From assembly GCF_038595055.1 (NCBI RefSeq), contig NZ_CP152002.1, forward strand, positions 3,826,501 to 3,890,500: a stretch of 64,000 bases of DNA. Reading direction: 5' to 3'. Shown piece after piece: positions 1-6,584 of the stretch. The notes under the pieces were generated by a model, which was given only the letters and a program-made list of their open reading frames with translations, was not told the DNA's origin and did not search any database. How positions within the stretch are numbered: position 1 is the first letter of the stretch; the number at the start of each line of letters is the position of its first letter. The DNA comes from Paenibacillus sp. FSL R7-0345 (GTDB taxonomy: Bacteria > Bacillota > Bacilli > Paenibacillales > Paenibacillaceae). Position numbers and translations under genes: made by a program.

Positions 1-618
1 GCAGCGCTGGCTGTTACCGGACGGGACCGCGTCTTCCTGCCTGTCCTGCTTGGTACCATTTTTTGCGTGTTGGGTTATGGGCATTTCAGCTCCACATTAG
101 CGCAATATCTGGCGATGAATACTCACTTTACGGACGGCGGTAAGGTCTTCTCTTACATGCTGTCGCTGAATGCAGTAACGGTGCTTGTCGTTCAATACCC
201 AATTGTCCGCACAGCAAGTAAATTTTCGCCTATCATGCCACTGATCCTTGGAAATATCTGCGTCGCGCTTAGCATGCTGCTGTTCGGCGCTGCCGGCGGT
301 ATCGCCCTCCTTATGGTCGGAGTGATTCTGTTCACCGTTGGTGAGGTGCTGCTGTTCACCATGATGGATATGCTGATCGACCGGATCGCCAAGCCGGAAT
401 GGAAAGGGACTTACTTCGGAACAATCGGGTTCAACGGGCTAGGCAGCGTAATGGCGCCTATTCTGGGAGGTATGCTGCTAGACCAGTTTGGCGCCTCCAG
501 CGGCCCAGCGGTGTTTGTGCCGCTGGCGCTGACAACAGCCCTCGGTCTGCCGTTCCTGATAACCGCCCATAAAAGGCTTAAAGCCAGAGAGCGGACTGAG
601 GCTGGAAGTTACAATTAA
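1..618 (+). CDS. MFS transporter, C-terminal half (cut by window start)
   Basis: The frame is open from base 1, so the gene begins before the window; 205 residues are visible. The visible part has about six hydrophobic segments typical of TM7-12 of a major facilitator superfamily drug/sugar exporter, with glycine-rich helices such as GTIGFNGLGSVMAPILGG near residues 140-157 and a basic cytoplasmic tail (HKRLKARE). The substrate cannot be told. A hairpin terminator follows 25 bases after the stop. MFS membership rests on overall helix pattern and glycine-rich segments; the N-terminal signature motif is outside the window. Confidence 0.8.
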   Translation, partial: AALAVTGRDRVFLPVLLGTIFCVLGYGHFSSTLAQYLAMNTHFTDGGKVFSYMLSLNAVTVLVVQYPIVRTASKFSPIMPLILGNICVALSMLLFGAAGGIALLMVGVILFTVGEVLLFTMMDMLIDRIAKPEWKGTYFGTIGFNGLGSVMAPILGGMLLDQFGASSGPAVFVPLALTTALGLPFLITAHKRLKARERTEAGSYN

Positions 619-642
619 CGCGATGATTTAAACAAAGCATAC

Positions 643-692
643 AAATAGCGGCAGGTCAGGACTTTGTGGTCCGTGTCTGCCGCTATTTATTT
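643..692 (+). terminator. Rho-independent terminator-like hairpin after MFS gene
   Basis: A 12-bp perfect stem (AAATAGCGGCAG at 643-654 pairs with 677-688), followed by a short T-rich stretch. It sits just after the MFS stop codon. The T-tract is weak. Confidence 0.6.
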
Positions 693-718
693 CTGCATTT
701 CGGGCTTATTCAATAGAT

Positions 719-746
719 AGTTAACATAATATTTAATATGTTACCC
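719..746 (-). repeat. dif-like 11-6-11 site A
   Basis: Read on the minus strand the site is GGGTAACATAT, then a TAAATA spacer, then TTATGTTAACT. The last arm differs by one base from the XerD-binding arm of E. coli dif (TTATGTTAAAT) and by one base from that of B. subtilis dif (TTATGTAAACT), as I recall those sequences. The site lies between the convergent MFS and WYL-regulator genes. Two near-identical copies lie at 3039-3066 (opposite orientation) and 4704-4731 (same orientation). I found no other copy by eye in the window. An AT-rich bidirectional terminator is the main alternative. Confidence 0.6.
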
Positions 747-775
747 AATCTAGAATTAGCTTTTTTAGTCACAAG

Positions 776-1738
776 TTAAAAGTACACTTTTTGCAAAAGT
801 ACAATCTTTTCCTTAATGTAGTCCCTCAGCATTGTTGGCTCGATAACCTCGATGTCCTCGGGCAGCTGCAGCACTTTTTCGCAGGCCTGTTCATAGCTGT
901 ACAGATTAACTGTAAGGATATGATCTCCTTGATCAACTGCCCTTTCTATTACCTCCAGCCGGTTTACGAACTGCGGATCAGGCCTTTTTAACTTGAGCCT
1001 CACAGGATAATACTCCTCAGCCCTGCGGCTTTGTTTAAACAGCTTTTTCTGGCTGCTCCAGTATCCCTCTAATGAAAACCCGTCAGGAATCGCATACGAG
1101 TCTTCAAGCAGCTCTACAGAGCTGATCCGCTCACATTTGAATGTCCGCACTTCACCCGCTTTTTCACAAAACGCCGCCAGATACCACGCCCCCTGCTTCA
1201 CTACCAGCCCGTACGGCTGCAGATTCCGCTCAGACCGCCCGCCGTCCACCTTACGGTATTCAATTCTGGCCTTACGCCCTTTCCAGAGCGCTGAACGGAG
1301 CAGCTCAACGTCAGGGAGCACAGCCGGTTCGTTCCACCACGGTGTCTCATCGAAATAAAAAACATTTTTAGCCTTGGTGATATCCTCCCGGTAGGCTGGC
1401 GGTAGCGTCTTTTCCAGTTTCAGCATGGCATTTTTGAGCTTCAAGGTAGACTCCTTCTGTCTGCCGTGATGAAATCCCAGACCCGTTAGATAAAGATGAA
1501 CCAATTCATCCCCGTTCAACTGCTTCAGATTGACGATATAGCCTTCCATAAGAGAAATTCCTCCGTTGGGTCCGGTCGCCGTTACGATTGGGATTCCCGC
1601 TTCCGCCAGCACATCAATGTCCCTGTAAATGGACCTGACTGAGGTCTCCAGAGCAGCTGCCAGCTCATTCGCTTTGATTCTCCCCCTGGATTCAATCAGG
1701 AGCATGATTGCAATTAACCGGTGCACACGCACAACCAT
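776..1738 (-). CDS. HTH/WYL-domain (YafY-type) transcriptional regulator
   Basis: A cytoplasmic DNA-binding regulator of about 320 residues, the usual length for YafY/YobV-type proteins. An N-terminal HTH_11 domain (about residues 2-60, with ELAAALETSVRSIYRDID as the recognition region) is followed by a WYL effector-binding domain (the literal WYL sits in KQGAWYLAAFCEK) and a C-terminal extension. I start at the ATG at 1738 because family members begin at this position (MVVRVHRLIAIMLL); an in-frame GTG lies 27 bases upstream. It is divergent from the oxidoreductase at 1825, with only 86 bases between them, so it probably controls that gene (inference). The ligand is unknown. Confidence 0.85.
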   Translation of the reverse strand: MVVRVHRLIAIMLLIESRGRIKANELAAALETSVRSIYRDIDVLAEAGIPIVTATGPNGGISLMEGYIVNLKQLNGDELVHLYLTGLGFHHGRQKESTLKLKNAMLKLEKTLPPAYREDITKAKNVFYFDETPWWNEPAVLPDVELLRSALWKGRKARIEYRKVDGGRSERNLQPYGLVVKQGAWYLAAFCEKAGEVRTFKCERISSVELLEDSYAIPDGFSLEGYWSSQKKLFKQSRRAEEYYPVRLKLKRPDPQFVNRLEVIERAVDQGDHILTVNLYSYEQACEKVLQLPEDIEVIEPTMLRDYIKEKIVLLQKVYF

Positions 1739-1791
1739 CCGCCTCTCCGCTTCAATTCTTGCCACTCTGTTGTCAACAATGGAGGTATATC

Positions 1792-1824
1792 ATGGAATAT
1801 ATCAGACAAAAGGAGCTGTTGTAA
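1792..1824 (+). CDS. Possible 10-codon leader peptide before the oxidoreductase
   Basis: An ATG with a strong GGAGGT site (1781-1786, spacing 5) opens a 10-residue frame, MEYIRQKELL. Its stop TAA ends at 1824, immediately followed by the ATG of the next gene at 1825. The downstream gene's own AAAGGAG site lies inside this mini-frame, so translation of the leader could affect access to it. Seen directly: RBS, start, stop and abutting ATG. That it is translated is inference. Confidence 0.35.
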   Translation: MEYIRQKELL

Positions 1825-2772
1825 ATGAACATTGGCATTTTAGGCACAGGCTTTGGCGCATATCACGCCAGTATTTTAGCAAAATCTGAGATGGCCGGCC
1901 GTATAGTCATCTTTGGGCGGAATGAAGCCAAGCTGTTAAAGCTGAAAGAAGAATCAGGAGTAGAAATCAGCACTTCGATTGATGATGTCATCCGCGATCC
2001 CGGCCTTGATATCATCGACATATGTCTGCCCTCACATTTACATAAACAATACACCCTGAAAGCGCTTGAGGCCGGAAAGCATGTATTCTGCGAGACACCG
2101 GTCTGCCTGTCTGCAGAAGACGCCCGAGCATTGAAACGTGCGGAAACACACTATGCCAAAAGAGTGCTGGTCAACCAGTTCATCAAATTTGATCCGGCGT
2201 ATCGTTATCTGTATGAGGCGGTGCAGCAGGAGAAATACGGCCGGCTCCTAAAGCTGAGCTTAGCCCGGGAAACCCCTCCCCTGTGGGGTAATTTGGGGCT
2301 TGATCAGATTGCCACTAGCCTGATGATTCATGAGCTGGATTTTGTAACCTGGCTACTGAAGGACGCGGCTCCAACCAGTGTCTGGGGCACCCGTGGTCCG
2401 CAAGACGGCCAGTCACTGGTTCAGGCAACCTTCAACACCCCGCAAGTGAATGTGCAGGTTACCGCAGCTTCTTTAATGCCGTCAGCCTATCCTTTTACAG
2501 TGAGCTATGAAGCATATTTCGAGCATGCCAAGCTTGAGTATTACGAAAAAGAGGATATGCATGGCGGCACGGATACCGCTCTCTATGAATACAGCCCTTC
2601 CGGCAGACAGGAGCTCAACCTGGATAAAACGAACGCTTACGAACAGAGCCTGCAGCACGCGCTGCAATGCTTCAAAAACAGCACAGAATCTGTACTCTCG
2701 CTCAATCAGGCGCTGCATGCCGTGATTACTTCTTTTGAGCTGAGAAAACGACTGACGGATTTGCTGCATTAG
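1825..2772 (+). CDS. Gfo/Idh/MocA family oxidoreductase
   Basis: A 315-residue NAD(P)-dependent dehydrogenase, probably acting on a sugar or inositol-like substrate. The N-terminal Rossmann fold begins at once (MNIGILGTGFGAYHASILA, a GxGxxG/A nucleotide-binding loop), and the family motif CETPVCLSAEDA, equivalent to the EKP region, follows near residue 90. The C-terminal alpha/beta domain carries the substrate pocket. The normal EKP lysine appears replaced (ETP), which is known in some family members but could alter activity. It is divergent from a WYL regulator and lies between dif-like sites A and B. The substrate is not predictable. Confidence 0.85.
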   Translation: MNIGILGTGFGAYHASILAKSEMAGRIVIFGRNEAKLLKLKEESGVEISTSIDDVIRDPGLDIIDICLPSHLHKQYTLKALEAGKHVFCETPVCLSAEDARALKRAETHYAKRVLVNQFIKFDPAYRYLYEAVQQEKYGRLLKLSLARETPPLWGNLGLDQIATSLMIHELDFVTWLLKDAAPTSVWGTRGPQDGQSLVQATFNTPQVNVQVTAASLMPSAYPFTVSYEAYFEHAKLEYYEKEDMHGGTDTALYEYSPSGRQELNLDKTNAYEQSLQHALQCFKNSTESVLSLNQALHAVITSFELRKRLTDLLH

Positions 2773-2826
2773 CCGCAGTTTCGTTTTCTTGTAAGGTATT
2801 GAATATCTGCTATTGTGTTTATGTTT

Positions 2827-2850
2827 GGGAGGGATTACCCCTCCTTTTTC
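2827..2850 (+). terminator. Terminator after the oxidoreductase gene
   Basis: A short GC stem (GGAGGG at 2828-2833 with CCCTCC at 2839-2844) is followed directly by TTTTT, 55 bases after the stop codon. Confidence 0.65.
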
Positions 2851-2927
2851 ATATTTATTTGTGATGTTGGTGCTCTAAAGTATGTTTTTGTACTTTGTAG
2901 CATGGAAGCGTGGTTTGAATGGTTTAT

Positions 2928-2954
2928 TATTGTGAATTTTTCATATGTTGAAAT
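2928..2954 (+). repeat. Shared 27-bp repeat, copy 1
   Basis: The 27 bases, beginning TATTGTGAATTTTTCATA, are identical at 9068-9094 in the same orientation; the flanks differ. Copy 2 covers the 3' end of mobB. No protein or known element is recognised. Confidence 0.6.
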
Positions 2955-3038
2955 AAAATAATCAAAGGCCAGAAATTGTCCTGGGTTATTTTTGATCATT
3001 TTGGTTAGAATGGTTGGTTTTTTTAGAAACGCGTAATG

Positions 3039-3066
3039 TGGTAACATATTAATTATTATGTTAACT
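3039..3066 (+). repeat. dif-like 11-6-11 site B
   Basis: On the plus strand the arms are TGGTAACATAT and TTATGTTAACT around a TAATTA spacer. In a 26-bp core, 25 bases match the reverse complement of site A; the difference is in the centre. It is oriented opposite to sites A and C and lies between the convergent oxidoreductase genes at 1825 and 3116. The right arm matches the conserved XerD arm of bacterial dif sites; the left arm is a near inverted copy. Confidence 0.6.
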
Positions 3067-3115
3067 TACGTTTGCTGATGGCTCCGTCTCCTTCCCCCCA
3101 TTTTACCGAATTCAA

Positions 3116-4012
3116 TTACAACGCCTCACTATCCTGTCCGTTCTCTCTTAAAAACTTCAATAAATCCGCTCTCAGCTGCCCGATCTCATTGTTGGCCCGG
3201 TTGGCATAATCCTCGAGCATCATATTCTTAACCATCCTCGTCCGCAGCCATAGCATAAAGAAAAGATCCGGCATTATGTTTGGAAGCTTAAGCACCATTT
3301 TTAGCACGGGTGATTCAATAGAAACGCCGGCTTTCTGTATTGCCCTTAGATATGTTTTTAAGGTAACTGTTATTTGGCGGGCTGTTTTCCTGGTACCGGG
3401 TGTTTTACGCTGTAAAAAGCTCAACAATGCAATGTCTGATACGGAATGTGTGATTAGATAGGCTTGCATATCTTTTTTAATGACATATGGAAGCTTCGCT
3501 GTTGTGAATATTTTTGCGAGGTTTTCTGTACGTTCTGTAACGGCACCATTAATTTCCCCGAATGCGGTTGCTCCTAGAAGCTTTGGCACGAACCTGGGAT
3601 GCAAGACTCCTTCTATAATCTGTCCGCCGAAGCCGGGAAAAGCGGGTAAAAGCCGTTTCCCAACGATATTCAGCCACGAGGAAAATCCCGTTGAATTACT
3701 GGTCATCGTAACTATGTTTTTGCTTTGATTATCTTTTAGCGCCAATAAGGCTGCTTCAGCCCGGTCATACCGGACAGTAACGAAAATAAAATCATATTCA
3801 TCGTCCTGTTCAAGCGTATCAATGACATGGACCTGTATCGATTGAACTCTGCCCTTTTGTACATATTGCAGGCCATTTTCACTTAAGAATCTAAATCTTT
3901 CAGATTGTGCGTACAGGCTAACGTCAAATCCGGCCTCAATGAGCTTCATTGCGTACATACTCCCGATTACCCCTGCGCCAAAAACTAAAATTCTAATTGG
4001 TTTTGCTGACAT
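3116..4012 (-). CDS. Ketopantoate reductase (PanE/ApbA)-family oxidoreductase
   Basis: A 298-residue NADP-dependent reductase-like protein. The N-terminal Rossmann loop is clear (IRILVFGAGVIGSMYAMKL), followed by the family layout of an all-helical C-terminal domain. The ATG at 4012 is chosen because GGAGGG sits 5 bases upstream; the frame extends further but without a ribosome binding site. It is divergent from a TetR-type regulator, and the pair sits between dif-like sites B and C. Homologues with a TetR neighbour are often not true PanE but related oxidoreductases of unknown substrate, so I do not assign panE. A well-formed promoter lies upstream (TTGATC, 17 bases, TATGAT). Confidence 0.8.
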   Translation of the reverse strand: MSAKPIRILVFGAGVIGSMYAMKLIEAGFDVSLYAQSERFRFLSENGLQYVQKGRVQSIQVHVIDTLEQDDEYDFIFVTVRYDRAEAALLALKDNQSKNIVTMTSNSTGFSSWLNIVGKRLLPAFPGFGGQIIEGVLHPRFVPKLLGATAFGEINGAVTERTENLAKIFTTAKLPYVIKKDMQAYLITHSVSDIALLSFLQRKTPGTRKTARQITVTLKTYLRAIQKAGVSIESPVLKMVLKLPNIMPDLFFMLWLRTRMVKNMMLEDYANRANNEIGQLRADLLKFLRENGQDSEAL

Positions 4013-4042
4013 CGAAACCCTCCTGCTTGTTATTTCTTGACT

Positions 4043-4123
4043 ATCCGACAACATGTTGTATGATGTGATCATAAAGCATTATTTTTCCTTGATCAACCAT
4101 CAATTTTTTATAATCTGTCGGAT
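4043..4123. promoter_or_regulatory. Divergent promoter/operator region between the ketopantoate-reductase-like gene and its TetR regulator
   Basis: Minus-strand promoter: TTGATC (4096-4091), 17-base spacer, TATGAT (4073-4068). The palindrome TTGATCAA (4089-4096) also supplies a plus-strand -35, with TAATCT at 4111-4116 as a possible -10. An 8-bp inverted repeat (ATCCGACA at 4043-4050, TGTCGGAT at 4116-4123) falls near both expected transcription starts, and a perfect 12-bp palindrome ACAACATGTTGT occupies 4048-4059. These are plausible TetR operators; binding is inference. Confidence 0.5.
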
Positions 4124-4152
4124 CATAATTCGTTCACCAGCAGGAGGATACC

Positions 4153-4704
4153 ATGAAAAAGCAACCCCAAATAACGGAGAAAACGAGACAAGTATTCATA
4201 GAAGTTTTTTGTGAGCTATACAGCCAAAAGCCGATTGAGAAAATTTCAGTTCAGGAAATAGCGAAAATTTCAGGATATAACCGCAGCACCTTTTATCAAT
4301 ATTTTACTGATCTTTACGATTTATTAGATTCTGTTGAGAATGACTTTTTAAATGAAATAAAAACCGAACTGGCCAATAAAGAGCTGTCCATGCACACCGT
4401 TCAAAATGCCCTCTATTGTCTGGATAAAAGAGAACATCTTCTGGTACTAAACGCCCTTTTAGGTGATTACGGAAGTGCACGTTTTTTAAAACGTTTGAAA
4501 AAAGACATCACTCCGGATCAATTAGCTATAAATGTCCCGCAGAACCATTCCTTAACGCCATATCTGATTGAGTTTTACCTGTCAACCTCCCTTTCTTTAT
4601 TTCGTCTTTGGCTCCAGCGTCAAAAGGATTTATCGACAGTAGACTTTTTCATGTTAGTAGAGAACCTGTATTCAAGCGGGATTACATCCTATACTAAAGA
4701 GTAA
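4153..4704 (+). CDS. TetR/AcrR family transcriptional regulator
   Basis: A 183-residue regulator of typical TetR length. The N-terminal HTH spans about residues 9-55, with KISVQEIAKISGYNRSTFYQ, the classic TetR helix-turn-helix ending in FYQYF. The C-terminal ligand domain is helical and divergent. An AGGAGG site precedes the ATG. Its neighbour, divergently transcribed across 140 bases with palindromic sites, is the ketopantoate-reductase-like gene, the likely target together with itself (inference). Base composition of this gene is visibly more AT-rich than the flanking housekeeping genes, consistent with acquisition. The stop codon overlaps dif-like site C by one base. Confidence 0.85.
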   Translation: MKKQPQITEKTRQVFIEVFCELYSQKPIEKISVQEIAKISGYNRSTFYQYFTDLYDLLDSVENDFLNEIKTELANKELSMHTVQNALYCLDKREHLLVLNALLGDYGSARFLKRLKKDITPDQLAINVPQNHSLTPYLIEFYLSTSLSLFRLWLQRQKDLSTVDFFMLVENLYSSGITSYTKE

Positions 4705-4731
4705 GTTAACATAACTATTAATATGTTAACC
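4704..4731 (-). repeat. dif-like 11-6-11 site C
   Basis: On the minus strand the arms are GGTTAACATAT and TTATGTTAACT around a TAATAG spacer. It spans the junction of two convergent genes, taking in the last base of the TetR stop codon and the stop codon of the AbrB-family gene. Arms match sites A and B; the six central bases differ at every site, as in known dif variants. Confidence 0.6.
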
Positions 4732-5829
4732 ACTTGCACTTGCCTCCCTCTTCTTCTCCCGGAAAATGAGCTTAAACAGCGGCGGAACGGCAAAAAAGAT
4801 AAAGAATGTCCGGAATAGCTGAAAACCGGCTACTGTCGGCAGATCCGCCCCTACCTCATGGGCAATCAGGCTCATCTGGTCCATTCCTCCAGGTGCAAGG
4901 CTTAACAGCGCAGTAGATAAGGATACCGCATCGAAATAAGCGAACAGCAGGCTCATCAAATAAGCTCCGCCGATCAGCACAACACCGCTTCCTACCGCCA
5001 GAGATAAGGTAACCAGCTTATTGTTCAGCTTGCGCGGATTGAGCAGCATTCCCACGAATATACCAATCATCAGCTGGGCGGCATTCAGCAGCAGGCCGGG
5101 AAGTGCAGGTCCGCTCAGTCCGCTGATCTGCAAAACTGAGGTTATAAGCGCCGGGCCAAGCAGATAGGCTGTCGGAAACTTCACCTTTTGACCGGCAATG
5201 GCACAGAACGTGCAGGCAGCAGCATAGATGAAAAAGTTAGGATATAAACCTGACCATGAGGATGAAACCTCTGTTATGAGAGGGGCAACTCCTGCTGCTC
5301 CTGAGGTTTGGCCAAAGGCAGGACTAAAAATCAGCAAGGGTACGCAAATAATGATCATCATCAGGCGGACTACCTGTATAACGGTTACAACGGTAAGATT
5401 AACGTCTTCTGTCTCCTCTGCCAGCATAACCATCTGCGTGAGGCCGCCGGGAATACTGCCGAGCAGGACTGTTTTATAGTTCATTCCGGATATTTTAGAT
5501 ACAATAGCAGCAATCCCTGCACAAAAAAGCAGCAGCAATCCTGTCATGAGCAGCATAGACGGGAGCTGGCCTGCCATTTCCTTCAGCGCAGGTGCGGTTA
5601 GCGAAAGACCGATAGTATAGCCGACGATGATCATACCGCTATTTCTGAGCGGGCCGGGCCAGGCGTAGTACTGCTTCCGCAGATTTGCACCAATCAGGGT
5701 TGCAATCATCGGACCAAGCAGCCAGGGAATCGGCAGACCCAGCAGCATAAATAGACCGCCGCCGGCGAGCGCAGTAGCCAGTGTGACCCCAAATTTGACC
5801 GGTACCGGGACAACATTAGAATCTTTCAT
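4726..5829 (-). CDS. AbrB family (AbrB duplication) membrane protein
   Basis: A 367-residue integral membrane protein of the AbrB/AimB family (unrelated to the transition-state regulator AbrB). It has two repeats, each with a GPM- or GPA-type re-entrant motif (PWLLGPMIATLIGANLR near residue 33; AYLLGPALITSVLQISG near residue 220), about 9-10 hydrophobic segments and the family phrase LGSIPGGLTQMV, echoed by LSLAPGGMDQMSLIAHE in the second half. Function is poorly established; membrane transport or ammonia-monooxygenase-like annotations are seen for relatives. Its 3' end lies inside dif-like site C. Confidence 0.85.
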   Translation of the reverse strand: MKDSNVVPVPVKFGVTLATALAGGGLFMLLGLPIPWLLGPMIATLIGANLRKQYYAWPGPLRNSGMIIVGYTIGLSLTAPALKEMAGQLPSMLLMTGLLLLFCAGIAAIVSKISGMNYKTVLLGSIPGGLTQMVMLAEETEDVNLTVVTVIQVVRLMMIIICVPLLIFSPAFGQTSGAAGVAPLITEVSSSWSGLYPNFFIYAAACTFCAIAGQKVKFPTAYLLGPALITSVLQISGLSGPALPGLLLNAAQLMIGIFVGMLLNPRKLNNKLVTLSLAVGSGVVLIGGAYLMSLLFAYFDAVSLSTALLSLAPGGMDQMSLIAHEVGADLPTVAGFQLFRTFFIFFAVPPLFKLIFREKKREASASG

Positions 5830-5886
5830 CTTTAACCCTCTTTTCCTGTCAGCCTGCTACTATGGGTTAGCCATTAAAGCCAGCAC

Positions 5887-5918
5887 AATTAAAAGCCTGC
5901 AGCCGGGGCTGACAGGCT
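5887..5918 (-). terminator. Terminator after the GNAT gene
   Basis: On the minus strand an interrupted stem (AGCCTG and CAGCC pairing with GGCTG and CAGGCT) is followed by TTTTAATT. Confidence 0.6.
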
Positions 5919-5947
5919 CTATTATCGAAGCAGGTAAGGCATGTCTG

Positions 5948-6457
5948 TTATTTTTTGACTCTGGCAGTATCGGCTGTACTGAAGTATTGACTGGGATTGC
6001 CCTGCCGCGAATTAAAGCGTTCTTTGAACTCCCCGTTCGTATATGCCCCGATTACCCTGTGCCAGAAATTACGGGCCGGTGTATTGGCGCGGATCTGTGA
6101 GACCTTCCAGTCTCCCGGGAACATATCGAACAGCCGGTGTGCTGCCCATGTACCTACTCCGCTGCGGCGGTACTTTTGCATTACGAAAAATTCCGTCATA
6201 TAAAACTGTCCTTCAGGGTCCCGCAGCAGACGGTCCACCAGCGCAAAACCGGCGATATTCCCGTCTGCTGTAAACACATAAGCAAATTTATTGGTGCCGC
6301 TGCTCCAGTAGGCTTCAAGGCCCGGATACGCCGGGAACTTCCCCTCACGGTCCACCTCTATCTCCAGATAGCGGGTAAAATCATAAAGATAAAACTGCAT
6401 CAGCCTGCTGATCATCTCTTTCTGCTCCTTGGGAACCAGCTCGATTCCAAGTTCCAT
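5948..6457 (-). CDS. GNAT family N-acetyltransferase
   Basis: A 169-residue cytoplasmic acetyltransferase-fold protein. The acetyl-CoA binding region is recognisable as FFVMQKYRRSGVGTWAAHRLF (motif A, Q/R-x-x-G-x-G/A type) near residues 95-115, preceded by a beta strand with IAGFALVDRLL. The substrate is unknown. I prefer the ATG at 6457 because AGAGGTG lies 5-6 bases upstream; a GTG at 6466 is an alternative. It is divergent from xerS. Confidence 0.8.
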   Translation of the reverse strand: MELGIELVPKEQKEMISRLMQFYLYDFTRYLEIEVDREGKFPAYPGLEAYWSSGTNKFAYVFTADGNIAGFALVDRLLRDPEGQFYMTEFFVMQKYRRSGVGTWAAHRLFDMFPGDWKVSQIRANTPARNFWHRVIGAYTNGEFKERFNSRQGNPSQYFSTADTARVKK

Positions 6458-6584
6458 TAGGCTCACCTCTGCGCTTCACGTTTTACTACACATCATATAA
6501 CTTTATGATAAAATAGACAAACGCCGGTATACATACAGCCTATTATTTCCTGTTTTAACGCATATTCAGAAAAAGGTGATCTCC

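Larger units (their letters stand above)
2773..3115. other. AT-rich intergenic segment with terminator, shared 27-bp repeat and dif-like site B
   Basis: This 343-base stretch between convergent genes holds a terminator hairpin (2827-2850), one copy of a 27-bp sequence also found at 9068-9094, and dif-like site B. A 70-codon frame on the minus strand (2835-3047) has no convincing ribosome binding site and I do not call it a gene. Confidence 0.6.

Noticed and set aside
719-746. Site A as an ordinary intrinsic terminator
   Set aside because: The stem is AT-rich without a GC core or T-tract, and a better hairpin for the MFS gene lies at 643-692. Not fully excluded.
2835-3047. 70-codon minus-strand frame in the intergenic segment
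   Set aside because: No good RBS, no recognisable protein, and it overlaps the 27-bp repeat and part of site B.
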